The position numbers were made by a program, and so were the translations under genes. A stretch of DNA of 64,000 nucleotides from Methanobrevibacter ruminantium M1 (lineage in GTDB: Archaea; Methanobacteriota; Methanobacteria; Methanobacteriales; Methanobacteriaceae), in NCBI RefSeq assembly GCF_000024185.1, contig NC_013790.1, forward strand, positions 2,107,001 to 2,171,000, given 5' to 3'. Positions 37,801-45,091 of this stretch are shown piece after piece. The notes below the pieces were generated by a model, which was not told the origin of the DNA, made no database searches, and worked only from the letters and a program-made list of their open reading frames with translations. Numbering within the stretch: the first letter of the stretch is position 1; the number at the start of each line of letters is the position of its first letter.

Positions 37801-40800
37801 TTTACTTCGGTTTTAGGGTTATCTGCAATTCTGTTAGGGTAGTCATTTTTAATGTGGACTCCTCCACCTTTGCCCTCGGTCGCCTTGTTTTTGCTGAAGC
37901 TTGACCATTGGATGGAGTTTATCATATGGGCCCATACTCCGCCTCCGTTATTCTTTGCAGTGTTGCTTGTAAAATTACAGGAGGTTATTTTCAGTACGGA
38001 ATATGTTGAGTCCATGCAGAGTCCTCCTCCATTGTCTGTACATGTATTGCTTGTGAATGTACAGTCTACGAATTCGGTTGTATATCTCTTTACTGTTTCA
38101 GTAATGTGATAGTTTCTAACGTATATTCCGCCTCCTTTACCGTCGGTGGCCTTGTTGCTTATGAATCTGTTGGATGAGACTTTTGCGCTCATTTGTTGAG
38201 CATATACGCCCCCTCCTTCTTTTGCAGTGTTCTTGGTGAAGTTACAGCCGGTCAGTTCTAGGTAGGAGTATTTTGAATTAAGATAGACTGCTCCTCCTTT
38301 GTCGCCGCCCACGTTTTCTTCGAAGACTGATTGGCGAATCTTAGGATTGCAGTTTGGTTCTATGTATACTGCTCCTCCGCTTTTGCTTGCACCGTTCTTC
38401 TTGAATACTGAATTGGTGATTTCGTTAACCTTGCCGGAAAATATGGCTCCTCCTTGGCCTGCAGCATTGCCTGTGAAGTTTGAGTTGGTCACCTTTAGCT
38501 CGGAGTCATCGTTTCTTACATAGATTGCTCCTCCTTGGGAATTTTCAACTGAGGATTTGACTACGCACTTGTTGTCTGAGAATACGCAGGAATCGAACTT
38601 AGGCCAAGATTTGTCATTGATGTAGATTGCACCGCCGTCTCCATTGGTTCCAGTGTTCTTCTTGAATATTGAATTTGTCACTTCGTCATTCATCACGCTT
38701 GCATATATTGCTCCTCCATTGTTTGCGCTGTTGACTGTGAAATTGCTGTTTTTCACTGTCATCTTTCCGTCGGTATATGCTGCTCCTCCATGGTGTTTTG
38801 CCATGTTTTGCTCGAAGCTGGAATCGCTAATGCTCATATCTCCTTTTGAGAAGGCTGCGCCTCCCTGGCTGTTTTCGGTCTGTCCGTCTCCATCGACTGA
38901 ATTTCTCTTGAATACGGAATTTTTGATTTCAGTCTTTCCTCTGCAGTTGAATGCTCCGCCGTCAAGATGGGCAATGTTTTGAATGAATGTGCATTTGTTC
39001 AGCCTTAAAAGTGAATTTGAATTTGCTATATAGATAGCTCCTCCGTCGCTTTCTGCAGTGTTTGCGCTGAATTCGCAGGATTCAAATCGAGCATCGCTTT
39101 GGGCGATGATGTATACTGCTCCTCCGTCACCGCTGCCTTTGGTTACTGAATTGCCGGAGAACTTTGTATTGGAAATTGTTCCTATTGTATCTGCATATAG
39201 GGCTCCTCCGTTTTGGTATGCTGTGTTGTATAAAAATGAGGAATCGCTCATTTCCAGGTGATGTGCACAGTAGACTGCACCGCCCTTGCTTGGAGCGGAG
39301 TTGCCTGAAAATTCTGAGTTTCTGATGGTTGTTGCATTTTCTGCATGGATTGCTCCGCCGTCTCTGTTTTTTCCTTGACTGCTCATGAGTTCAGAGACTG
39401 CGCTGTCTCCACGGAAAACCTTGTTTGATGAGAATGCGCTGTTTTTTGCTGTTACCTTTCGTTCGCTGTATATTGCGCCACCGCCTTCGGCTGCATGGTT
39501 TCTTTCAAATGTACATTTATCGACATTGCAGTCGAGTCCAGTGTAGAGGGCGCCTCCAACGCTGAAGTATTGGCCTGTCAGGACATCGACACTCTCTACG
39601 CCTAAAAGATCAAGGAAATTTTGCAGGGCGCCGTATATGTCCCCTATGATAGGTATGCTGCCTATAAAATTATCTATAAGGAAATCAAAGGAGTGTTCAT
39701 CCATCCATGTAGTGCCTATTTCGCCACCGTTGTTGGAGAATGTTGAACCTTCTGCATTAAGGTAATAGAAACAGCTTATTGCACCTCCCACGTTTGCTAC
39801 ATTGTTTCTGAAAGTGGAGTTGTAAATAAATCCGGATCTGTTACAGAGGATTGCGCCACCATGCTGATCGTAAGCCTTGTTGTTGGTGAAAGTGGAGTTG
39901 CAGACGGTTATATCGTTCATGGAATGAATTGCTCCTCCACCGGTTCCCATCTCATTCGCTTCTCCTGCCTGGTTGTTGTCAAAACTTGAGTCGTTTATCT
40001 TACAGGTTCCGTTACAGAATATTGCCCCTCCTGTAGGGGGAATTACATCGACACTATAGAAACTGTAGTATTGAATTACCTTTGCCCAATATCCTTCATC
40101 TGTAAAGGTTGTGGTTAGCATGTCCATTCCTATAAGTCCATGTCTGACGCGGTTGTTGCTGAAAGAGCAACCGATAGCAGTCAAATTGCCGTTTGCATAG
40201 ACTGCGCCTCCGCTTCCCAGTTCGATTTCATTGTTGAAGAATCTGGAATCTATGATTTTGAGAGATCCGTTCCAAAAGATGGCTCCTCCTCCGTTGACTG
40301 CTCCATTGTTTTCAAAGGTACAATTGTTTATGATAAAATCGGCCGGTTCGCCGCCGATTGCACCGCCTTCAGTTGTCGGGTTGTAGTATATGGCTCCTCC
40401 CCAGTTGGTTTCCAGGTTAGTGTAACTGTCCTTTTTTCCGCCGTCTTTGAATATGATGTCGTTCAGGATGATTGGCTGGGTGTTGAGGGAGCTTATGTAA
40501 AGTATGCGGTCAAGCCCTACGCCATATAGTGTATGGTTATTTCCGTTTATGGTCAATCCCTTTGTAAGCTTTAGGGTTGATCCTCCTGCTCCAAGGGAAT
40601 AGTCATAGTTCAGTTCTATTGTCTCTCCGCCATCCGCTTGATTGAGAATTGTCTGCAATTCCTCAAAGGAATGGTAGTCTCCTACAGATAGGGATTGGTA
40701 TTTTCCTTTATCCAATGCGTTAAGTTCTTTGTCTGATGTGATAAGAGTATTATCGTCATCTTCATATCCGATATTTCCCCCATTTCCATTAGTTGCGATA

Positions 40801-41060
40801 ATAGTCTTATCGTCATTTTCATATCCGATTTTTCCATTATCCGTTGCGATAATATTCTCATCGCCATTTTCCTTTTCGGATGTGATAATGGCATTATCAG
40901 GATATGCACTATTTGCTTCAGATGCAATAACGGCATCTGATGTGCCATTGGATGCTGTGACTTGAATGTCTTCAAGTTCGCTGGCACTTACGCTGGCCAT
41001 GGTCAATAAAACAAGAATTGCCATAATCAGCATAATCATAGTTTTTTTGCTTTTATTCAT
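31899..41060 (-). CDS. Giant secreted adhesin-like protein (3053 aa)
   Basis: A surface protein of the Methanobrevibacter adhesin-like type. A signal peptide (residues 1-26, ending SVSA) is followed by an acidic repeat region to about 110. From about 220 to 1185 is a right-handed beta-helix with some thirty GGAIY-type turns, as in polymorphic outer-membrane/pectate-lyase-like passenger domains. From about 1575 to 2240 lie eight Ig-like repeats marked DATGT...YYLSDGT.LGEL, from 2265 to 2685 five repeats marked FDY...GATGI and SGLDAGxYTL, from 2685 to 2865 two invasin-like repeats, and a conserved C-terminal module to KLTIK. No sortase motif or C-terminal helix is seen, so the anchoring mode is open. 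Likely binds host or microbial surfaces. GGTAAC precedes the ATG. Confidence 0.93.
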   Translation of the reverse strand: MNKSKKTMIMLIMAILVLLTMASVSASELEDIQVTASNGTSDAVIASEANSAYPDNAIITSEKENGDENIIATDNGKIGYENDDKTIIATNGNGGNIGYEDDDNTLITSDKELNALDKGKYQSLSVGDYHSFEELQTILNQADGGETIELNYDYSLGAGGSTLKLTKGLTINGNNHTLYGVGLDRILYISSLNTQPIILNDIIFKDGGKKDSYTNLETNWGGAIYYNPTTEGGAIGGEPADFIINNCTFENNGAVNGGGAIFWNGSLKIIDSRFFNNEIELGSGGAVYANGNLTAIGCSFSNNRVRHGLIGMDMLTTTFTDEGYWAKVIQYYSFYSVDVIPPTGGAIFCNGTCKINDSSFDNNQAGEANEMGTGGGAIHSMNDITVCNSTFTNNKAYDQHGGAILCNRSGFIYNSTFRNNVANVGGAISCFYYLNAEGSTFSNNGGEIGTTWMDEHSFDFLIDNFIGSIPIIGDIYGALQNFLDLLGVESVDVLTGQYFSVGGALYTGLDCNVDKCTFERNHAAEGGGAIYSERKVTAKNSAFSSNKVFRGDSAVSELMSSQGKNRDGGAIHAENATTIRNSEFSGNSAPSKGGAVYCAHHLEMSDSSFLYNTAYQNGGALYADTIGTISNTKFSGNSVTKGSGDGGAVYIIAQSDARFESCEFSANTAESDGGAIYIANSNSLLRLNKCTFIQNIAHLDGGAFNCRGKTEIKNSVFKRNSVDGDGQTENSQGGAAFSKGDMSISDSSFEQNMAKHHGGAAYTDGKMTVKNSNFTVNSANNGGAIYASVMNDEVTNSIFKKNTGTNGDGGAIYINDKSWPKFDSCVFSDNKCVVKSSVENSQGGAIYVRNDDSELKVTNSNFTGNAAGQGGAIFSGKVNEITNSVFKKNGASKSGGAVYIEPNCNPKIRQSVFEENVGGDKGGAVYLNSKYSYLELTGCNFTKNTAKEGGGVYAQQMSAKVSSNRFISNKATDGKGGGIYVRNYHITETVKRYTTEFVDCTFTSNTCTDNGGGLCMDSTYSVLKITSCNFTSNTAKNNGGGVWAHMINSIQWSSFSKNKATEGKGGGVHIKNDYPNRIADNPKTEVKNCQFDSNTCKDEGGGLHVESEHAKLTLTSSTFRFNSAGRGGGVYAHKVISINSCGFHNNSANYVKNNGDGGAIYIENDNDFEIKSCRFEGNTAKSRGGAIYMDSYEIKTKISYSTFVDNYAGRDDHSSTLYTFMAGHSVFTKGTYTNISLCWFGSNNPSFTEQLVDQNRVSSDKEKKPSDFGAEYLKINIKINNTRPIAGNPYKVTVYFTGNVNNNVVSFSSNTLYHSTGKFGGDGTYSNIKADKNDMTADVVLTPESRQIWGQLDHQKVYLNVNPLTKNSTMVEIRSCEDIKYPDALEVNYTLVNYTISNAEAATYIINDSEGNTVKSGNLTSPETLYVEGLKPGTYSITITIPETYYYLSSNATASFDVFKGDIEELRIVVNNRTYPEEVKAIVYASVDEDYEVTIGEETKTVTVIGGIGQVNFGSLETDTYEATVSFGGSDLYEPISNATEFTVYPEEEGTNFEIDTNASEITYGASIKVTHKLPEDATGTIKYYLNNGTVLGELPVEEKLTLDLDAGYYVIFANYSGDESFEPDWDSADVLVKQVETEFHIGLQQQVISGNPAYVTHSISEGATGTISYYLSNGTFLGEVQVGETYVSPKWKVGIYNITANYSGDRNFVPASDSMEFRINPDFSFDIYLDEDDVIYGQTTTVRPSLPYDATGTVEFYYNDTYLGKVTIGQYEIIMVDGEEYYETPGVELPEFDVGVHEIVGKYLGDKNYDPAIANVRLTVLSTETVFEINASPSEIKYGEAAAVIHKLPSLAVGTILYYLSDGTSLGELYYYEDLALPKLAVGSYEILANYSGDENFNNASASTTLTINKADPDFEIYIAFPSYDFGDSPVVFVNLPDDATGNISYYLSDGTFLGELPVDERLSLPILNVGTHTIIGNYSGDGNYNNASASMTVTVNEVSMEFNLGISAEEISYGETATVTHRLPSLAKGNITYYLSDGTLLGELPVSENLTLPKLDVGTYIIIGNYSGDENFDGDSANVTLTVIQADPAFAISISAEEAAYGETVTVSPALPEDATGTVIYYLSNGTILGELAADENLTLPTFDVDVYDILANYSGDKNYLNASAETALIVSQADPGFEISISAEEAAYGETVTASPVLPEDATGTVIYYLSNGTILGELPVDESLTLPTFDVGTYTILANYSGDSNYLDASAEKELTLIKADSTLEINDIAFDYSKTGSAEAKTSGAEGIVASVAGHDEAVVEVNGNEITVSGLDAGSYTLSVSTIVDDNHNSASKNITVTVKKIDSSLSVEGLELDYGESGNVDAAAEGATGISAKIGSKSIGVNGYSIPISGLDAGKYNLTVTTIPDRNHNPVTKTAQITVNKIDSTLEANDMAFDYEGTGTSSVTYTGATGVKASVIGQPNAKVNVKGKEISVSGLDAGNYTLEITTIPDKNHKAVSQTVNVTVNKIDSKLDFNNLVDYGSAMNVTVKTEGASGIMAEIDGKELGVDKYTIPISALDAGEYDLTVTTIPNSNHNPVSKTVKVTITKLDSELAVEDLEFDYNSTGTTNATFEGATGITAKVVGQPNATVEINGNSISVSGLKPGSYTLEVTTVPDENHNPVTAKSAIRVNKLETAISANDISTVHGADKNLTAIIRDINGNPVANATVSVSLNGSKKYVSDSSGQISIPLKSLAAGNYTATISFAGTEIYGKSSASIKVAVDKEPTSIAATNVNTQYGLEDYITAVLKDGQGNPLGGVKLNVDLDGNRTIVTDSNGQIKIATKDLTAGNYIATISFAGNGNYMASESNAIVNINRTGTRFNFKNMTTTAFDYRIEGRIGKYFYFQLVDEDGNPLANKNVCIGFNGVKYNRTTNETGWTKLQINLRCVNLYTFAVTFSGDDNYTGAFNVAMINVTHQSPKLTAGNKSYKASANTKTLTAKFKSFKGTAIVGKKITFTVNGKKYSAITDKKGIATVNVSLNKKGTYKYTAAFAGDSTYKKVSVTSKLTIK

Positions 41061-41095
41061 TTGTTACCTCTAAAAAAATTTTATATATTTTTAAA

Positions 41096-41285
41096 AAGTT
41101 TTAAACTTATAGAAAAGTTTTAAACTCATAAGAAAGTTTTAAACTTATAGAAAAGTTTTAAACTCATAAGAAAGTTTTAAACTCATAAGAAAGTTTTAAA
41201 CTCATAAGAAAGTTTTAAACTCATAAGAAAGTTTTAAACTTATAGAAAAGTTTTAAACCTTTAGGAAAGTTTTAAACTCATAAAA
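41096..41285. repeat. 19-bp tandem repeat, ten copies, in the adhesin upstream region
   Basis: Ten copies of AGTTTTAAACTCATAAGAA or its variant with TTATAG, beginning 36 bp before the adhesin start codon. Each contains the palindrome GTTTTAAAC. It lies between the start codon and an alternating AT tract at 41369-41386, so copy-number change would alter leader length or promoter spacing. Confidence 0.85.
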
Positions 41286-41368
41286 ATAGTTCTATACTTA
41301 GCAAACAAGCAAAAAATAGTTTATTTCAGCTATAAAGAATAAGTATATAGTTTAAGGTCTATCGCAGG

Positions 41369-41386
41369 ATATATATATATATATAG
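41369..41386. repeat. Alternating AT tract upstream of the adhesin
   Basis: About nine AT dinucleotides in a row after GCAGG. It may serve as the TATA region of the adhesin (minus strand) and is itself slippage-prone. Confidence 0.5.
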
Positions 41387-41810
41387 CGATTGTTTTATAT
41401 TGTGCATGCGCCGTTTATTTTAAAAAGCGCAAATTGGCCTTTGTCGGTTTTAAGCCATAATGCTTGGAAATCTTTTTTGTTTTATTTCTTATATTGTGGA
41501 GGCGATGTTTGCATTTTGGGCCTTGCTCTTTTAAAATTTGCAAATCTTTAATTTGTTTACTTTGTTTAGTTTTTGATTGAAATTTTTGTTTCTTCGGACC
41601 TTTTTTTCGCATGATTTTTCTTGGATTGTTTAACATTGTTAAGGTTTAATCTAATTTTGTTAATTCTGGGCAAGTGGTATTAATTTGCTTTTTATATTGA
41701 TTCAGAAATAAAAAGCAGAAAGAGTATTGGGTGAATCAAAGGGTTCTTGTGTTTTTTGGTGGCAAAAATTTTAATAAAAATAAGAATTTAAGGGTTTTTA
41801 TCTTCTTTCA

Positions 41811-42165
41811 TTGGTGGAAATTTTAAAAAGCGATATGTGGGGTTTTATTGGTTTCAATTCTTTTATTGGTGGAAATTTTAAAAAGCGATATGTGGGGTTT
41901 TTATTGGTTTCAATTCTTTTATTGGTGGAAATTTTAAAAAGCGATATGTGGGGTTTTTATTGGTTTCAATTCTTTTATTGGTGGAAATTTTAAAAAAAGT
42001 GATATGTGGGGTTTTTATTGGTTTCAATTCTTTTATTGGTGGAAATTTTAAAAAAAGTGATATGTGGGGTTTTTATTGGTTTCAATTCTTTTATTGGTGG
42101 AAATTTTAAAAAAAGTGATATGTGGGGTTTTTATTGGTTTCAATTTTTTTAATGGTGGAATTTTT
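41811..42165. repeat. 55-58-bp tandem repeat, seven copies
   Basis: Units start at 41811, 41866, 41922, 41978, 42036, 42094 and 42152. Each contains TTGGTGGAAATTTTAAAAA, GATATGTGGGG and TTTATTGGTTTCAATTC. The first three have GCGATATG, the next AAGTGATATG; the last is degenerate. There are no unique spacers, so it is not a CRISPR array. It lies between the giant adhesin and the adhesin fragment. The 1213-bp region 41061-42273 also holds the 19-bp repeat and the AT tract; no convincing gene is present. Confidence 0.85.
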
Positions 42166-42273
42166 AAAAAAATAAGAGAAGGGGATTGAACCCCTAAAAA
42201 TAGTTTATTTTGTTTTATTTTATAGGATTTGATTCCTATTTTTTATTTGATTTTATTTCGTTTATAGGATTTC

Positions 42274-43125
42274 CTATTTTATGGTCAGCTTTGCAGATTT
42301 AGTGACTTTCTTGTATGTCCTGTCTCCTGCAAATGAGGCTGTAAACTTATAGGTTCCTTTCTTGGATAGGCTTACCTTAACTGTAGCGACTCCTTTCTTG
42401 TTTGTCTTTGCAGTGTACTTCTTGCCGTTTATGGTAAAGGTAATCTTCTTGCTTGGAATCGGAGTTCCCTTATAGCTCTTGAATGTTGCAGTAAGCTTCT
42501 TGGTCTTGGCGCTTGCCTTGTATGTCTTGCTGCTTGTGGTCAGCTTAGGGGTCTGGATGGTTACGTTGATTGCCGCAACATCGAATGCTGCCGCATATTC
42601 ATCGTCTCCGCCGAAGTTTACTGCAAATGTGTAGTATCCGGAATATTTAAGGTTGATCTGCAGCTTTGCCCATCCGGTCTCGTTGCTTGTACGGTTATAT
42701 ATCCTTCCGCTGAATCCGATTGAAACGTTCTTGCCTGCTACTGGGTTTCCGTATTCGTCAAGAAGCTGGAAGTAGAAGTATTTTCCTATTCTTCCCTCTA
42801 TCTTGAAGTCGAATGCAGTTGTTGTCATGTTACTGAAGTTGAATCTTGTATTGATCCTGTTTATTATGACATCTGCGCTTGAAGTGGATCCTGTGTAGTT
42901 TTCATTGCCGTCGTAGCTGATTGTTACAGTGTAGTTTCCTGCTGTCAGGTCCTTTGTAGGAACCTTGATTTGGCCATTTGAGTCGGTAATGAATGTCTTC
43001 TTGCCGTCCAGGTCAATTGATAGCTCTGCACCGATTATAGGATTTCCTTGGCCATCGGTTAATGTTGCTACAAGATACTTTTCTTCCTTGCAGCTTGCAT
43101 TGACATCATCTGTCTTGATTGAGCT
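42274..43125 (-). pseudogene. C-terminal adhesin fragment cut at repeat R2
   Basis: An open frame without a start codon that runs from the inner edge of repeat R2 to a normal stop, 283 codons. It carries one invasin-like repeat (DGQGNPIIGAELSIDLDGKK, GNYTVTISYDGNENYTG), the MTTTAFDFKIEGRIGKYFYF module and the C-terminal KLTIK module. It closely parallels the last 290 residues of the giant adhesin 10 kb away. The upstream part of the gene is missing: at R2 the sequence changes to phage-derived DNA. Translation from an internal ATG (42826-42828) would give 184 residues but no signal peptide, so it is likely a silent fragment, possibly a donor for gene conversion. Confidence 0.85.
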
Positions 43126-43162
43126 GTTTAATTTAGTACGTTATACTGCGGTTTAACGAAAC
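43126..43162 (+). repeat. 37-bp dispersed repeat, copy R2
   Basis: Identical to R1. It forms the exact junction between the truncated adhesin frame on its left and the phage head-protein fragment on its right. Confidence 0.88.
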
Positions 43163-43344
43163 CCTATAAGATTCTACCTGTGGAAATAGATGACTATTTT
43201 GACATTTTCGGTCCAAGCGGCCACGCCAGTATGATGTACCCGGGTGACCTTGCTGGTGGTGCAGAGAATGTTGCCAATTGCCGTTGCTGGGTACGGTACA
43301 CTAATGAGAGACCAAGCAACCTAAAACCATATGGAACCATATAA
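43163..43344 (+). pseudogene. C-terminal fragment of a phage minor head/head-morphogenesis protein
   Basis: Starts at the last base of R2 and stays open for 59 codons to TAA at 43342. It contains FDIFGPSGHASMMYPGDLAG and ENVANCRCWVRYTNERP; the PGD...ENV.NCRC pattern is the typical C-terminal end of SPP1 gp7/Mu F-like minor head proteins, which help package and inject phage DNA. There is no start codon, ribosome site or N-terminal part. The fragment and about 50 bp of downstream DNA fill the 229-bp interval between R2 and R3. Confidence 0.75.
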
Positions 43345-43391
43345 ACAAACCCCAATGTATACTTAACTAATCAGAATAATGAAACATTCAA

Positions 43392-43428
43392 GTTTAATTT
43401 AGTACATTATACTGCAGTTTAACGAAAA
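43392..43428 (+). repeat. 37-bp dispersed repeat, copy R3
   Basis: GTTTAATTTAGTACATTATA then CTGCAGTTTAACGAAA; three substitutions from R1/R2, with one extra A before the final C. Confidence 0.82.
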
Positions 43429-43464
43429 CATATATAATTTTTTAATTGTTTTTAATAGTATAAA

Positions 43465-43734
43465 TTAGTTTATTATGATATCTTGAGTTTTAGAGTATAT
43501 CCTTCCACTTTTCCCATAATCATTTTCAAAAGAAATTTTTACTAACTGATCTGGATTATTGGGAGTGATTTCTAATGTGGCATTATCTTTAATAAATATA
43601 TATTTATCTTCAGTGAAAGATGTGAAATCAGGTTCTTTAAATGATGGTGGAACTCTACAAATATCATATAAATAATCTGGAAGTTCAATTTTTAAATTAA
43701 AAAAACATAATAGTTCTGAAAGTTTAATATCCCT
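43465..43734 (-). pseudogene. C-terminal gene fragment between R3 and R4
   Basis: An open frame on the minus strand of about 89 codons without a start codon, ending IIIN and stop. It includes LPDYLYDICRVPPSFKEPDF and ATLEITPNNPDQLVKISFEN. I do not recognise the family. It lacks an N-terminal part, and its coding-like composition and position between two repeats suggest another captured or truncated gene, opposite in orientation to the phage fragment. Confidence 0.5.
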
Positions 43735-43750
43735 ATTTCATCATTTTAAT

Positions 43751-43787
43751 GTTTAATTTAGTTCGTTATACGATGGTTTAATGAAAC
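43751..43787 (+). repeat. 37-bp dispersed repeat, copy R4
   Basis: GTTTAATTTAGTTCGTTATA then CGATGGTTTAATGAAAC: intermediate between the R1 type and the R5-R8 type, with ATGAAAC for ACGAAAC. Confidence 0.8.
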
Positions 43788-43867
43788 AAAAGGAGAAGAT
43801 AAAAAACAATAATTTTTTTTTAATAATGTAATCAGATAAATTATATTATCAAAGAATAATAGGGGAT

Positions 43868-44472
43868 ATGTATTTGACTAAGTTTTGTCCTAAATGCGGA
43901 GAAGAAAACGAAGATGTGGCTCAATTCTGCAGTAACTACGGTCATGACTTCAAGGATGTGAATCAAAGAATGAAGGAATCGAAAAGAGAGAACTCTTCAT
44001 TCCCCTTGTCTGGAACAAAGATACTGCTGTGCATTGTGCTTCTTATTGTTTTAATTATTGCAGCATTCCTCTTCACTGGCGGAAACGCTGACAAGCCTCA
44101 AAACATTACCATGATTAAGGAGAATACTTATGGCTTCACTTTTGTCAATAGAGGGGTTCTTTTCTATAATTATCACTTAGATGAGGTTTTACCAATCTGC
44201 CGGATGATTTCGAGGGCTATGACTTTAAGGCAAGATTCTACGATGCAAATGACACATTGGTTAAGGAGTATCATGATAACTATATGAAATATATATTTTC
44301 AGATTCCGAAAAGTCTCAAACAGGAACGCTCGCATCCATTCAAACCAATGAATTCTATAATATGAGTTATATTCAATTGTAGATTTTAGATCCTAACGGC
44401 ACCCTTGTTTTCAATGAGAGCGTCAAGTTTGATATGGGCAAGATGGATTTAAGTGGGCTTAATGAAAAATGA
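43868..44472 (+). pseudogene. Decayed zinc-ribbon membrane protein gene
   Basis: The intact gene would encode about 200 residues: a zinc ribbon (FCPKCGEEN, then FCSNYGHDF where a second CxxC cysteine has become Tyr), a transmembrane helix near residues 49-70 and an extracytoplasmic domain. A one-base shift in the TTTT of GAGGTTTTACC near 44185 moves the frame to NLPDDFEGYDFKARFYDAND, and an in-frame TAG near 44381 interrupts before ILDPNGTLVFNESVKFDMG. Three separate lesions show decay. Zinc-ribbon plus one-helix proteins are common in Methanobrevibacter; function unknown. Confidence 0.75.
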
Positions 44473-44671
44473 ATGTTTTCTATTTCTTAGATTTCTAAAC
44501 CCATTATTTTTAACTTAAATTTAAGTAAATAAAGAGTTTACTAGAATGAACTCAAATTAAACAGAAAAAAGAGTTAACTAAACTGTAGTTTGAAAAAAGT
44601 TCAAAAACAAAATACTTAAATATACTAAACGATATAATATAATTATCAATTTTTATTACAATTTTTCAACG

Positions 44672-44745
<74 letters not shown>

Positions 44746-45091
44746 TTTCTTATTTTTTTAAAACTTTTTCTTTTAAATGCTAAATTATAACTGTTTTTAT
44801 TCATCTATTTCTTATTTTAGTTTCTTAAACCCTAGTTTAGAACATAAATCAACATTTTTTTTAAAGAAATTCTAGATAAAATCGATCTGATAAAATTTTT
44901 TTAAAAAATCTCTAAGTTTTCTTTTGAGTAAATTATAGCCATAAATCACTTAGAAAAAATTAAAATAATAAAAAATACATAAAATTAATTAGATTAATTA
45001 AATTAATAGAATAATTAATTTAATAGAATTATTAGTAGATAAATTAGATTAATCAGATATCAATTATCATATTTTATGAAAGGGTGATTTT
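44746..45091. other. Gene-free spacer after tRNA-Lys
   Basis: AT-rich DNA with short AATTAATTAAATTAAT-like runs near 44990-45030 and the promoter of the channel gene. No coding frame or structured element was seen. Confidence 0.55.

Noticed and set aside
41415-41636. Lysine-rich open frame of 73 codons on the minus strand
   Set aside because: Low-complexity basic sequence with no ribosome site, in the upstream region of the adhesin; not supported as a gene, although a short relic cannot be excluded.
41811-41993. Open frame of 60 codons on the plus strand
   Set aside because: Generated entirely by the tandem repeat; no ribosome site, composition Trp/Phe-rich and periodic.
41811-42165. Possible CRISPR array (tandem 55-58-bp units with GTTTCAATTC)
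   Set aside because: Units follow each other directly with no unique spacers; it is a simple tandem repeat.
42826-43125. Frameshift between the fragment's 184-codon frame and its upstream part
   Set aside because: Translation of 42829-43125 shows one continuous open frame up to repeat R2; the shorter frame only reflects the first internal ATG.
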